Of a stretch of 64,000 nucleotides of DNA, positions 1-9,130 are shown piece by piece; positions within the stretch are counted from its first letter, which is position 1; each line of letters opens with the position of its first letter. The position numbers were made by a program, and so were the translations under genes. Under the pieces are notes generated by a model. It saw nothing but the letters and a program-made list of their open reading frames with translations. It was not told the DNA's origin and made no database searches. Origin of the DNA: Niabella sp. (GTDB taxonomy: Bacteria > Bacteroidota > Bacteroidia > Chitinophagales > Chitinophagaceae); contig NZ_JASLGT010000025.1 of the NCBI RefSeq assembly GCF_030150205.1, positions 1 to 64,000 of the forward strand. Direction: 5' to 3'.

Positions 1-74
1 TTTCCTGCCATGATTGAAAGCTGCTCTTTTATGGCTGCATCGCTCAGGTGATTTATCAACTTTAGCGTTCGCAT
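1..74 (-). CDS. N-terminal fragment of an unidentified gene cut by the window edge
   Basis: An ATG on the minus strand at 74 opens a frame that runs off the left edge. The visible residues begin MRTLKLINHLSDAAIKEQ, followed by LSIMAGK. The stretch is A/T-rich upstream, as for other starts here. About 24 codons are too few to assign a family; a DNA-binding or transposase-type N-terminus is possible but unproven. It is read away from the terminator behind galM and is not part of that operon. Confidence 0.45.
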   Translation of the reverse strand, partial: MRTLKLINHLSDAAIKEQLSIMAG

Positions 75-185
75 GTATATAAGTTTGAACGCAAAGATAA
101 GAAATTATTATTTTAGTATTTTTGATAGCGGGATATTATAACATCGTTTATACCACCGGCCATTCTTTGGTTGCCGGCTATATAA

Positions 186-222
186 AATAAGGGCCATCTC
201 TTTCTTTGAGACGGCCCTTATT
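186..222 (-). terminator. Rho-independent terminator downstream of galM
   Basis: A 10-bp perfect stem (AATAAGGGCC with GGCCCTTATT), extended by a mismatch and an inner 4-bp TCTC/GAGA stem, lies about 30 bp beyond the galM stop. Read on the minus strand it is followed by TTATTTTATA. It plausibly ends the whole PUL transcript. Confidence 0.75.
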
Positions 223-252
223 CTAATAGGTCCTATAAAAGCAGAAGGACGC

Positions 253-1446
253 TTATTGTTTCACTGAAAATTTATAATAAGAAACGGTATGATAGGTTGC
301 CCCTGGTTTTAATACTACGCTTGGAAAAGCTGGTTGATTAGGAGAATCGGGAAAATGCTGTGTCTCCGCACAGAAAGCACCACGATGAATGTCTTTTGCC
401 CCGGACTTCAATGTGTTTTTACCTTCATTAAAGTTACCGCTATAAAACTGCAGGCCGGGCTCCTGGGTATAGATGTCCATTACAACACCCGACTGGTCGC
501 CGGTGAAGGTTGCGGCATGCGTTAAGCCATAAGCGCCCTTGGTTCCGTTCAATACAAAGTTATGATCGTACCCCTTGCCATATTTTAACTGGATATTATC
601 TGCACCAATACGCGTACCGATAGCTTCCGGTTTTGTAAAATCGAAGGGAGTACCTGCTACAGGCTCCAGCTTACCGGTAGGAATCAGGGTTGAGTCAACC
701 GGTGTATATTTATCGGCATAGATCTGTGCCGTGTGTTTCAGAATATCGCCGCTCCCTTCACCGTTGAGGTTGAAGTAGGCATGGTTGGTCAGGTTTACAA
801 CCGTATTCTTACTGGTTTGAGCACTGTAATCCATTTTTATGGCATTGTCGGAAGTAACGCTGTAGGTTACCTTTACTTTCAGCTCACCCGGAAACCCTTC
901 CTCCATATCCGGGCTGGTATAGCTTAATTCCACGGTACTGTCGTTGGGTTGCACGGCATCCAATACCAGGTACTGAAATCCTTTCTTGCCGCCGTGCAGG
1001 CTATTGGGACCATTGTTGGCAGCCAGCGTATATTCTGTACCATCCAGTTTAAAACGGGCATGCCCGATGCGGTTTCCGTAGCGGCCGATCGTAGCACCCA
1101 GGTAGGCTTCTGTTGCTTTTTCATAGCCTTCCACGCTGTTCAGTCCGATCACCACATCTGTAGGTTTTCCGGATTTATCCGGTACCCAAAGGCCTACGAT
1201 GCGACCTCCGTAATTGGTAATGGCTACCCGCATACCATTATTATTTTTCAAGGTATATAACCCCGTCTTCTTTCCATCGATGGTAGCTTCAAAGTTTGCC
1301 GGGTTCAGGTCCGAATTGCTGTTGGCACCGGCTACGGCAGTGGAGTCGCTGCTGCCTTGTGCGCCTTCTTTATTTTCCGGGCTCTTGCAGGAAAGAATGC
1401 CTGCCGCCATCAGCGAAAAAGTTACCATTTTAAGCGTTTGATTCAT
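253..1446 (-). CDS. galM: Secreted aldose 1-epimerase (mutarotase), lipoprotein
   Basis: Interconverts alpha and beta anomers of free aldoses, here probably arabinose or galactose released in the periplasm. The chosen ATG gives MNQTLKMVTFSLMAAGILSC, a lipoprotein signal with the lipobox cysteine at residue 20; another ATG lies 9 nt upstream. The family residues are visible: His in NSLHGG, His in NLTNHAYFNL and the catalytic Glu in FCAETQHFPD, plus GRYGNRIGHARF and the YDHNF motif. At 397 aa it is slightly longer than cytosolic GalM because of the signal and linker. It is the last gene of the minus-strand PUL, about 50 bp after the DUF1680 gene and followed by a terminator. The family is secure; the natural sugar is inferred from context. 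Confidence 0.92.
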   Translation of the reverse strand: MNQTLKMVTFSLMAAGILSCKSPENKEGAQGSSDSTAVAGANSNSDLNPANFEATIDGKKTGLYTLKNNNGMRVAITNYGGRIVGLWVPDKSGKPTDVVIGLNSVEGYEKATEAYLGATIGRYGNRIGHARFKLDGTEYTLAANNGPNSLHGGKKGFQYLVLDAVQPNDSTVELSYTSPDMEEGFPGELKVKVTYSVTSDNAIKMDYSAQTSKNTVVNLTNHAYFNLNGEGSGDILKHTAQIYADKYTPVDSTLIPTGKLEPVAGTPFDFTKPEAIGTRIGADNIQLKYGKGYDHNFVLNGTKGAYGLTHAATFTGDQSGVVMDIYTQEPGLQFYSGNFNEGKNTLKSGAKDIHRGAFCAETQHFPDSPNQPAFPSVVLKPGATYHTVSYYKFSVKQ

Positions 1447-1499
1447 GTGTATCATTTTTCAATTTTGTTTTACATTTTTAAAAATTACAGCGCCTTTCT

Positions 1500-3527
1500 T
1501 TACGGTACTACCGGAAATGCCACGATCCTTAAACGGGTAAACCCGTAAGGGATCAGGATCAGCGGGGTTTCTCCGCCGGCAACCGGTCCCTTATAAATAC
1601 CTTCCCTGTCGGATACCGGCTGATCGGCTACCCTTCCTTTTTCCGCATGCCATGCCGGTATCTGTTTACCGGTGGCTGTAATGGTAACAGGTGCCATTTC
1701 CTGTACCCATTTAAAATCCTTCTGCAGCGGCAGTTCCGCCACTTTTAGTGCCGAAGGTGTTTCAATTATCTTTTTTACTAAACCGTAGTTCCAGGAATCC
1801 GTTGTGGTCAATGTTTCATAAGTACCTTCAGCGGCCTCAGTACCCGAAGCCATTTCTTCTTTTAGTTTCAATGCATATACCAGCGGCCCGCGTTCTATAG
1901 CGCTTGAGTTGCGTCCCCAATTGCTTACCTGGATAACCATGGGCAGTTTCAGCCGCACTACATCACCTGTTTTCCAGGTTCGCTTCAGCGTTACCAGGCC
2001 CTGATGTACATCCGGCAATTGTGCCTCATTGTTTACCCATAGTTCCGGTTGCCGGCACCAGGCAGGAATCCGCAATAAAAGCGGAAACGAAACAGCCGTC
2101 CCGTTTTTTATTTCAAACAGGATTTCATCACTGAACGGATACGTTGTTTTTTCTGTAATTGTTACGGGTTGGTTCCCGATGGATGTGGACAGTTCACTGG
2201 GTGCATAAACAAGTGCGGCAATACCGTTTTGCTCCGTTTTATGCCAAAGGTTCCGGACAAACTTCGGCCAGCCCTGATGCATATTGGCCAGGCAACAACT
2301 GTACCCGCTGCGGGCGCCAAAAACATTGTTCATCTGCCGGTCGAAGGGCAGCGAGAAATCGTAAACGCCGCGCTCCACAGCAACCTGGTTGGCGATCTGG
2401 AAATATTGTTTCTTTTCAAAATCAGCCGTAGTTTGAGGGGGAAACGCGTTAAAGGTCATCCGCTCCAGGGCATCCGCAAATTTCAGATCGCCGGTAATCG
2501 AAAGGGCTTCCTCCATAGAAAACATTGTTTCTACAATAGCACATAATTCGGTACCCTGTGTAGGAAGGTTGCCATGCAGGTCTTCATCTGCAGAAAAAAT
2601 TCCGTTGGGCAATCCATGCAGTAACATAATATCGCTCCACCCGGTGTTCAATATATCGATATACTTTTTATCGCCTGTCCGTTCGTAGTTGAGTGCCGGT
2701 TCTTTAATCGCCATGCCCACATTTACCCCGTGGCGGGTCATCCAGGCTTTGTTATTCTGAAAGGCAGCCGCATGCATCACCCAGTTGCGCCCTCCCAGCA
2801 TCGCACTCCAGGGTAATGACTGGTCGCGGATCAATGCTGATAACTTTAATAGAAATGGTTCTTTCGTAACACTGTACAGCCATTGCGCAACGAGCATATT
2901 TTCCGAACCGCGGGATACGGCCCACTCCGTCCATTTTGAAAGCGGCGCTTTTTTTAGCGCTGCTTCCTGGTAACGGAAATAGCGGAGCATAAACGGCAAC
3001 ACCCTTTTATCTTTAGTAGCACTGTAGTATTGCTGCAGCACTTTTAGCATCACCATTTTGGGCCACCAGTCCTCCCCCTTATCGGCCGTTTCGGGCGTTA
3101 TGATGTTCCCGGTTTCGCGCTCGTAGGCGGTAAGCGGACCAAAATACCCGGAGGGCCGCTGATGCTCTAATGTCCAGTTGATATACTTTAATACTTTTTC
3201 CTTCAGCTGCGGATCATTCAGCATATAGGCCACAGGAACGGCCCCATCCAGCCAATACGGTGTTTCTTCCCATCCGTCTCCTTTTCCACCCAGCCAGCCA
3301 TTGTCCTTCTTTATCTTATCATGTGTTTCGTCCAGGTGACCTGTAGAATGCCCGGCCACTGTTTTCAGCTGATCCAGCAACCAACCGGCGGGCTTTACAG
3401 CCCCAATGTCAAACGGCTGGTATACGCGGGGCATATAGTGTACCGCTTCAGCCGGTGCCTGTTGTTGCGCCGGAACAGCGGAGGCTAAAAACAATAAAAG
3501 GATGCCGTAAAAACTATGCAACCGCAT
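1500..3527 (-). CDS. DUF1680 / GH127-type beta-L-arabinofuranosidase, secreted
   Basis: Predicted to remove beta-linked L-arabinofuranose (PF07944, GH127/GH146-like). The frame could open 6 nt earlier with TTG, but ATG at 3527 gives a clean signal peptide (MRLHSFYGILLLFLASAVPAQ-type). The active-site signature of the family is present: Glu327-Leu-Cys329 and the Cys411-Cys412 pair in SGYSCCLANMHQGW. This matches the three-Cys/one-Glu zinc site of Bifidobacterium HypBA1, where a cysteine is the nucleophile. The N-terminal half shows the alpha/alpha-barrel Trp/Gly-rich repeats (DGWEETPYWLDGAVP) and the C-terminal part is beta-rich. Its 675 aa is normal for the family. It sits between the GH43-Asp-box enzyme (51 bp) and galM (53 bp), so it is probably co-transcribed with both. 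Confidence 0.85.
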   Translation of the reverse strand: MRLHSFYGILLLFLASAVPAQQQAPAEAVHYMPRVYQPFDIGAVKPAGWLLDQLKTVAGHSTGHLDETHDKIKKDNGWLGGKGDGWEETPYWLDGAVPVAYMLNDPQLKEKVLKYINWTLEHQRPSGYFGPLTAYERETGNIITPETADKGEDWWPKMVMLKVLQQYYSATKDKRVLPFMLRYFRYQEAALKKAPLSKWTEWAVSRGSENMLVAQWLYSVTKEPFLLKLSALIRDQSLPWSAMLGGRNWVMHAAAFQNNKAWMTRHGVNVGMAIKEPALNYERTGDKKYIDILNTGWSDIMLLHGLPNGIFSADEDLHGNLPTQGTELCAIVETMFSMEEALSITGDLKFADALERMTFNAFPPQTTADFEKKQYFQIANQVAVERGVYDFSLPFDRQMNNVFGARSGYSCCLANMHQGWPKFVRNLWHKTEQNGIAALVYAPSELSTSIGNQPVTITEKTTYPFSDEILFEIKNGTAVSFPLLLRIPAWCRQPELWVNNEAQLPDVHQGLVTLKRTWKTGDVVRLKLPMVIQVSNWGRNSSAIERGPLVYALKLKEEMASGTEAAEGTYETLTTTDSWNYGLVKKIIETPSALKVAELPLQKDFKWVQEMAPVTITATGKQIPAWHAEKGRVADQPVSDREGIYKGPVAGGETPLILIPYGFTRLRIVAFPVVP

Positions 3528-3578
3528 ATGCAATCATTAATAAAGTCAAATATACAATAAATCATTCCCCTGGCAGGC

Positions 3579-5621
3579 CTACAAATTACCGTTTTTTTCG
3601 ATGCGGCCAAACCGGATTTTTATATCATGTCCTCCACCGGCTCTTTTTCTTGATGTTACAATACCGATGGTATGTGCATCAAACTGATACATACTCTGCC
3701 ATAAGGTTTGCGTCCAGTCGGTTTGAAAAGATACCGGATGTGTCCAGGGCATCGGCTGCTTTCTCCAGGTGACGCCATAGTCACCGCTTATAGTAACCAT
3801 TCCCAGGTTGGAGGAAAGCAGCAGGTTCCCATCCGGAAGTGCCAACACATACGGTGCAGCTTTTTGCTCCGGGGCTTTTGTTCCCAGCCCTTCATCCCAG
3901 CGAAGGCCATCTTTACTTATTTTATAATAAATGCCACAATCTTCCGGCCCGCAAACTTCATACACCGCCATGTAGTTACCATCCTGCATCCGGTCTACAA
4001 CCGGCATACCAGGTCTCGATTGCGGATGCCCCGGTGTATGTGCTACCCATTGTTCTTTTCCCCAGGTTTTTCCAAGGTCATCAGACACTTTCTGTGCAAT
4101 GATCTGACTGTACGAAGGCGATTCCGTAACATGCTTTTCACTGGCATACATTACCGCCAGGCGGCCATCCTTTAAAAAATAAAAATGGGGCTCATAAATT
4201 CCTTTATCCGGTTTCCCCAATGCGCCCGGGGACCCTTCATTGAAATCAATCACGCTTAACAGCTTCCAGCTTTTTCCATTATCGCTACTCTTATATACCG
4301 GCAGCCGGTACGATTCCTGCCAGCGAACCGAACGTCCTGCAAGCAACACTGTTCCATCCGGCAGCAGGATCATTTGTGCATTATCCAGATCCCTTCCAGG
4401 GTCTGTAATCCAGCTGACCGGTCTCCATGTTCTGCCTCGGTCCTTACTTTCTGCAATCTCCAGCTCCAATCCGCCTTTGGGATCGTTACGATAGCCTTTA
4501 TTTCGCTGTACGGTATAAGCTGCCAGCCAGTTGTTTGCTCCAAGCTGCAATAATCTTGGGTATTGAGCTCCATAGTTGGGCAGTGGTTCTCCCGATGCAT
4601 TTTGCCGGTATCCCGTACTAATGGTAACACTGTCCGTCCACCGTATGGAAATGGCAGGAGGCGCTTGTTTTACAACTACCGGCCAACCGTTCCGGTATTC
4701 AATCCGATCCAAATACATAACCCTTCCATATCGCTTTTGGGCAAATGCTTCTTTTGGAATGGCATGATAGGCGATCCATTTTTGCCCGCTCCGGTCTTTT
4801 AGTATTGAATTATGCCCCGGTGCAATCATATAGTCATCACTTTTGAGGATTACACTGCTTTTGTTAGCTGCTACTGTTGCTAAACGCGTGTACGGGCCCA
4901 TAATATTTTTGGAACGGGCCACCATTACCGCGTAATGCGCATTCACACCGCAACAATTGTCACCGGAGTAGTAGAGATAATAATACCCGTTATTGTAATC
5001 GATCCAGGCACCTTCCACCAGTTTTCCATAATCCCGGTCGGCTCCTGCCGGTATCACAGCCCGGTCGGTTGATCCTTTCGCAAAAGCGGTCATGGAAGGA
5101 TCCATTTCCCGGATCCTTAATGGCTGAAACCCCGAACCCCATACCATAAAGAATTTTCCGGATTTCGGATCTTTGATCACCATCGGATCGATGGCCTCGA
5201 ATTCCGGGCGTACAATCAGGGGTTTACCGGAATCTTTGAAGGGCCCTTCAGGCTTGTCGGCAAAAGCAACACCGATGGCCTTTCCTGCCGCTGCATCTAC
5301 AGTTTCAGCCGAATAAAACAGCACATACTTTTTCAGTAGTTCGTTATACAATACATGGGGAGCCCAGAAATCTTTATATCCCCATACCGGCTTTTCCGGC
5401 AGCGCATCCCCGATAATTTTCCAGTTTTTCAGATCTTCCGAAACCGCCACCTGCACATGCAGGAATTTTCCTGCAGGACCAGAGTTGGTAGCATAGGCAT
5501 AGTATTTTCCATCAGCAACAATTACGGTAGGATCCGGGAAATCGGTTTGGATCACCGCCTGCTCCTGGGCACCAGCCTGTAAGCATAATACCAGTACAAT
5601 GAAACAAAGCGTTTTTTTCAT
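3579..5621 (-). CDS. Two-domain secreted glycosidase: GH43 plus Asp-box propeller (GH93-like)
   Basis: The open frame extends 70 codons upstream, but the ATG at 5621 begins MKKTLCFIVLVLCLQAGAQ, a signal peptide, and sits 1 nt after the stop of the preceding GH43 gene. Residues about 20-310 form a GH43 five-bladed propeller: catalytic base in DFPDPTVI, pKa Asp in EAIDPMVI, general acid Glu in LVEGAWID. Residues about 330-680 form a second propeller with four Asp boxes (SKDRGRTW, SSDNGKSW, SDDLGKTW, SGDYGVTW). This half also has IYEPHFY and MAVYEVCG, where a GH93 exo-arabinanase would have its two acids. A GH33-like sialidase is the other possibility but fits the locus less well. At 680 aa it is about twice a single-domain GH43. 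GH43 is firm; GH93 is an inference. Confidence 0.85.
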   Translation of the reverse strand: MKKTLCFIVLVLCLQAGAQEQAVIQTDFPDPTVIVADGKYYAYATNSGPAGKFLHVQVAVSEDLKNWKIIGDALPEKPVWGYKDFWAPHVLYNELLKKYVLFYSAETVDAAAGKAIGVAFADKPEGPFKDSGKPLIVRPEFEAIDPMVIKDPKSGKFFMVWGSGFQPLRIREMDPSMTAFAKGSTDRAVIPAGADRDYGKLVEGAWIDYNNGYYYLYYSGDNCCGVNAHYAVMVARSKNIMGPYTRLATVAANKSSVILKSDDYMIAPGHNSILKDRSGQKWIAYHAIPKEAFAQKRYGRVMYLDRIEYRNGWPVVVKQAPPAISIRWTDSVTISTGYRQNASGEPLPNYGAQYPRLLQLGANNWLAAYTVQRNKGYRNDPKGGLELEIAESKDRGRTWRPVSWITDPGRDLDNAQMILLPDGTVLLAGRSVRWQESYRLPVYKSSDNGKSWKLLSVIDFNEGSPGALGKPDKGIYEPHFYFLKDGRLAVMYASEKHVTESPSYSQIIAQKVSDDLGKTWGKEQWVAHTPGHPQSRPGMPVVDRMQDGNYMAVYEVCGPEDCGIYYKISKDGLRWDEGLGTKAPEQKAAPYVLALPDGNLLLSSNLGMVTISGDYGVTWRKQPMPWTHPVSFQTDWTQTLWQSMYQFDAHTIGIVTSRKRAGGGHDIKIRFGRIEKNGNL

Positions 5622-5622
5622 A

Positions 5623-6672
5623 CTACTTCTTTTTCGATGGTTCCGGCAAAGCGGTACTTGTTGGCAACGGACGGCCAAAATCCGGAGTACCATCTTTGCG
5701 CCAGGTGAAACGCTGCGCACGTGGTGAACGGTGTCCCCCACATCCCTGTCCGGGTTCCGGATTGGCATGATAAAGGATCCAGTCTTCTTTGCCATCGGGT
5801 GATTTGAAGAATGAGTTATGTCCCGCGGCATACACGCCGTTTTCCGGTGCCGCTTTAAATACAGGTTCGGGACTTTTTATCCAATTATTCCGGTCCAAAA
5901 GATTTTTATTGTCTTTAAGAGTTAGCATGCCCAGCGTGTAATTTTCAGTCCAGCAACCGCTGGCCGAATACACAATAAAAATACGATCGTTACGGATCAG
6001 GAACTGCGGCCCCTCATTTACATATACATGATCGGGGGTTTCGCCCCTGAGGTATCCATATTTTTCCCATTTGTATTCGGGTTCTGAAATCAGCACCCGC
6101 TCCCCTTCGATCGTCCAGGGATTGCTCATTTTTGCGATATAAATATTCTGCTGGCCATTGGTATCACCGGCCCACCCGGACCAGATCATATACAACTGTC
6201 CCTTGTATTCAAATACATCCCCGTCAATGGCCCATTTATCGGCGGGGTCTGCAACTTTCCCTTTAAACACCCACTCCCCCTGCATTGGATCGGCGGCACT
6301 GTTTTCAAGGACATACATCCGGTGATTATGATTATTGCCGTCGTCCGCCGCAAAATACATATACCATTTACCTCTTAAAAACAGGATCTCAGGCGCCCAC
6401 AGCTCTTTCGAATACTTCGTATTACGGGGCGGCGTCCAGATCGTTTTTTGCTCCGCATTTTTCAGATCAGAAAGGTTTCTGGTTTTCCACAACACCAGCC
6501 GGTTCTGCGCCGTATGGGTATAATAATAATAGCCGTCTTTATAAAAGCTATAGGGGTCCGCCCCTGAAGGTAACAGCGGGTTGGTAAATGTGTGTACAGC
6601 TGTAGCCGTCTTAGTGCCGGAACATCCGGCCATAACTACCACAAAAAGAAAAAAAGAAAAGAATCGCAGCAT
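5623..6672 (-). CDS. GH43 glycosidase, lipoprotein
   Basis: An arabinofuranosidase/xylosidase-type GH43, 349 aa. The N-terminus MLRFFSFFLFVVVMAGCSG is a lipoprotein signal with lipobox MAGC, so it is probably anchored in the outer or inner membrane. The three catalytic carboxylates are visible: base Asp in SGADPYSFY, modulating Asp in AIDGDVFEY, and acid Glu in YVNEGPQFLI. The bladed pattern (ELWAPEILFLRGKWYMYFAA, GHNSFFKSPDG) is typical. Its ATG overlaps the stop of the upstream GH43 by one base (TAATG), which suggests coupled translation. Substrate is inferred as arabinan or arabinoxylan side chains. Confidence 0.9.
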   Translation of the reverse strand: MLRFFSFFLFVVVMAGCSGTKTATAVHTFTNPLLPSGADPYSFYKDGYYYYTHTAQNRLVLWKTRNLSDLKNAEQKTIWTPPRNTKYSKELWAPEILFLRGKWYMYFAADDGNNHNHRMYVLENSAADPMQGEWVFKGKVADPADKWAIDGDVFEYKGQLYMIWSGWAGDTNGQQNIYIAKMSNPWTIEGERVLISEPEYKWEKYGYLRGETPDHVYVNEGPQFLIRNDRIFIVYSASGCWTENYTLGMLTLKDNKNLLDRNNWIKSPEPVFKAAPENGVYAAGHNSFFKSPDGKEDWILYHANPEPGQGCGGHRSPRAQRFTWRKDGTPDFGRPLPTSTALPEPSKKK

Positions 6673-7619
6673 TATTGAAGATTTAAAAATCGAAATGTTT
6701 CGGGAACAGTAGTGATTGTTTCATGTTGATTTTGCGGCAGCAACACCTGTATGATTGCGGTTTTACGCGGCCCCACCCGGGTTTCGGAAAAATGCGTGTG
6801 CAATACATACTGCCAGTTACCCTTTTTATCTTTAAAAAGATCGCCATGCCCCGTACCCTTAAATCCTGTATTGTTTTTTGAAATAACCGGGTTGCCTGCC
6901 TGTTTGATCCAGGGGCCCGTTGGAGATACACTTGTTGCAACTCCTATTGCATAATCGGGGTTACGGAAATCATTTGCAGAATAGAGCATATAATAACGGC
7001 CGCCTTTTTTAAAAACAGTAGGGCCTTCCGTAACGCTCCATGTTGCATTGGCCGTATTTTCCCAGGGCTCGGTAGCATGTATGCATTCCCGGGCGGTTGC
7101 TTCCTCAATGCGTTGGAGTGTTGCATCCATTTCGGCTACAAAGATCCGGTTACCTTCCTGCAGCCGTACATGGTACAGATAAATTTTGCCCTTATCAAAG
7201 AAAACAAAGGGATCGATCATCCGTACCGGAGCCTCCAGCGGCTTTAACTCCTTTTGCTTAAATGGCCCCAGGGGACTATCGGCTACTGCAATGGCAATAT
7301 GTTCATTTGCTGTATAGGCCATGTAAAACCGCCCCTTATACGCAAATACCTGTGGGGCCCAAAACCCTTTTGTGCCAAATGCCGCTCCGGGCGTAAGTAC
7401 CTGTCCCGCGGCCTTCCAGGTATACAGGTCTGTGGAAGTATAGGCCATAAATCCTTTATCAGCATTATGTCCGTTCGTGCCATAGAGATAGTACACTCCT
7501 TTGTGATAAAAGATTGTTGGATCCGCTGCCAGCGGGTTGGGCGCATCGGCGGTTTGGCTCACAGCTTCAAAACGCAGTACAGTCAGGCAAATCAGAAGGC
7601 TTAAAAAAAAGCGATACAC
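6672..7619 (-). CDS. GH43 glycosidase, secreted
   Basis: A 315-aa GH43 with signal peptide MYRFFLSLLICLTVLRFEAVSQ. The start is GTG at 7617-7619, because an in-frame stop lies just upstream and no ATG precedes the signal peptide. Base Asp in LAADPTIFY, pKa Asp in VRMIDPFVF and acid Glu in SVTEGPTVF are all present, and WAPQVFAYKGRFYMAYTA follows the fold. It differs clearly in sequence from the adjacent GH43, so the two probably cut different linkages rather than being a recent duplication. It is separated from the upstream GH-A gene by about 157 bp containing a strong hairpin. Confidence 0.9.
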   Translation of the reverse strand: MYRFFLSLLICLTVLRFEAVSQTADAPNPLAADPTIFYHKGVYYLYGTNGHNADKGFMAYTSTDLYTWKAAGQVLTPGAAFGTKGFWAPQVFAYKGRFYMAYTANEHIAIAVADSPLGPFKQKELKPLEAPVRMIDPFVFFDKGKIYLYHVRLQEGNRIFVAEMDATLQRIEEATARECIHATEPWENTANATWSVTEGPTVFKKGGRYYMLYSANDFRNPDYAIGVATSVSPTGPWIKQAGNPVISKNNTGFKGTGHGDLFKDKKGNWQYVLHTHFSETRVGPRKTAIIQVLLPQNQHETITTVPETFRFLNLQ

Positions 7620-7702
7620 GTATCAGGGATTTAATGGTTCAAAATACGAAACTGTAGGTTTCAAACAACCGTTTTTTTTATATTTGTTTCAGCTCCTTTT
7701 AT

Positions 7703-7743
7703 CCGGATCCCCGTTCATGATTTTACCACGAACGGGGATCCGG
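7703..7743. other. Strong intergenic hairpin inside the PUL
   Basis: A 14-bp perfect inverted repeat (CCGGATCCCCGTTC and GAACGGGGATCCGG) with a 13-nt loop lies between the GH-A gene and the first GH43 gene. On the plus strand it is followed by TTTT; on the minus (operon) strand there is no T-tract. It could be a partial terminator or attenuator, an RNA-stabilising or processing hairpin, or a protein-binding palindrome. Confidence 0.6.
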
Positions 7744-7776
7744 TTTTATAAGAAACACCAATCTTGCGAAGGTACC

Positions 7777-8949
7777 TTATTGTTTCCCGGTCATGGACTT
7801 TATAAAATCTACTTCGTCCTGTTTATAAGGCGTTCCATCTTTCCGGAAAATATCATGGAACCACAGAGGCGGCTCACCGGTATAGGTTTTTGTCCAGCTA
7901 TCCCAGGGATAAATGGTTTGGGATTTACCATCTACAAACCCCCAGTTGATCATCGCCACTTTGTACTCTTTACCAATAGGCAATGCGCTCTGGAAGGTGC
8001 TTTTATTCGGGCGTGCCATATATTCCGTACACCACATGGGTTTATTGTATCTTTTTAACTCGTTGATCTTTTTGCGAAGCGTTACCGAATCATCATAGCA
8101 GTGAAAGGATACAATGTCCGATTCCTCCAGCTGCAACCGCTCTATCGGTTTCAGCGTACTGTCCGCCGCCCAGTTACCGGCCCACACGCCAGAGGTAAGC
8201 GGCTGTGAAGGATTCGCACTCCGGGCCCATTCAAATGTCTTTTTCAGCAAGGGCAATACAAGCGCCACTTTATTGGGGATCTCCACTTTTTCATAAGAGG
8301 CTCCGGTCATATTATCCGGCTCGTTCCATACATCCCAGGCAATGATGCGCTGATCATTTGCAAACTTGCCTACGATGGCTTTTACATATTGTTCTAATGC
8401 CGGGTACTGCGTGGAATCCTTCAGCACTGCCTGACCGGGGCTTTGCACCCAGCCGGAATTATGCGTAAAGGGCTTCGGATCTCTTTGTTTACCGGCTTTT
8501 GGAAAAGGATCCCAGCAGGAATCAAAAATGGTAAATAATATTTTTATCTTATGCCGGTCGGCGATCTCCAGGAACTTATTGATCCGGTCATAAAATCCCT
8601 GCTCATCATTTTTGAACACGAGGTCGTGCAGGTATACACGCATCACATTCATACCTATAGAAGCTGCCAGGCCCAGTTCTTTATCAATGGTAGCCGTATC
8701 AAAAGTTTCAGCCTGCCACATTTCCAGCTGGTTGATAGCGGTACTGGGCAAAAAATTGGCTCCCACATACCAGGGCTGTGTTGCATACCAGTCATTGGCC
8801 TGTTGTGCCGTCCACACTTCCCGGGCAGCTGCAGGCTCGTTATTTTCACTTCCTGCCGTTTCCGGGTTATTACAGGACGCGAACAACAGGACCGCTACTG
8901 CCCAGGCCATTGTTCTTTTCATTACATGTCTAAGGTTCAATTTTTTCAT
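7777..8949 (-). CDS. Clan GH-A (GH5-like) glycosidase, lipoprotein
   Basis: A 390-aa TIM-barrel glycosidase. The N-terminus MKKLNLRHVMKRTMAWAVAV leads to the lipobox LLFASC. The two clan GH-A glutamates are recognisable: acid/base in AWDVWNEPDN after strand 4, and nucleophile in PMWCTEYMAR after strand 7. Other barrel landmarks are GMNVMRVYLHD and IVSFHCYDD. Bacteroidota homologues of this type are usually labelled cellulase-family or 1,4-beta-xylanase, but the exact GH family is not certain from sequence alone. It follows susD after about 180 bp and precedes the hairpin at 7.7 kb. Probable role: endo- or exo-cleavage of the glycan backbone at the cell surface. Confidence 0.8.
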   Translation of the reverse strand: MKKLNLRHVMKRTMAWAVAVLLFASCNNPETAGSENNEPAAAREVWTAQQANDWYATQPWYVGANFLPSTAINQLEMWQAETFDTATIDKELGLAASIGMNVMRVYLHDLVFKNDEQGFYDRINKFLEIADRHKIKILFTIFDSCWDPFPKAGKQRDPKPFTHNSGWVQSPGQAVLKDSTQYPALEQYVKAIVGKFANDQRIIAWDVWNEPDNMTGASYEKVEIPNKVALVLPLLKKTFEWARSANPSQPLTSGVWAGNWAADSTLKPIERLQLEESDIVSFHCYDDSVTLRKKINELKRYNKPMWCTEYMARPNKSTFQSALPIGKEYKVAMINWGFVDGKSQTIYPWDSWTKTYTGEPPLWFHDIFRKDGTPYKQDEVDFIKSMTGKQ

Positions 8950-9130
8950 GATGCACTATGGTTTTATATAATTATTTTATTGCTGAGCGGTTCTATTTAA
9001 TCTATGATGGATTACCGCTCTTTTCCGGTGAACCGAAAATATTGGAATTTATTAAACAACTAATTTCTTTTAGATGCCGGAACAAGTTCCTCATCACATC
9101 AGAGCTTCCTTTTATCAACACCCGCGGTCA

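Noticed and set aside
5622..5831. N-terminal 70-codon extension of the GH43-Asp-box gene
   Set aside because: It overlaps the preceding GH43 gene and precedes a perfect signal peptide start at 5621.
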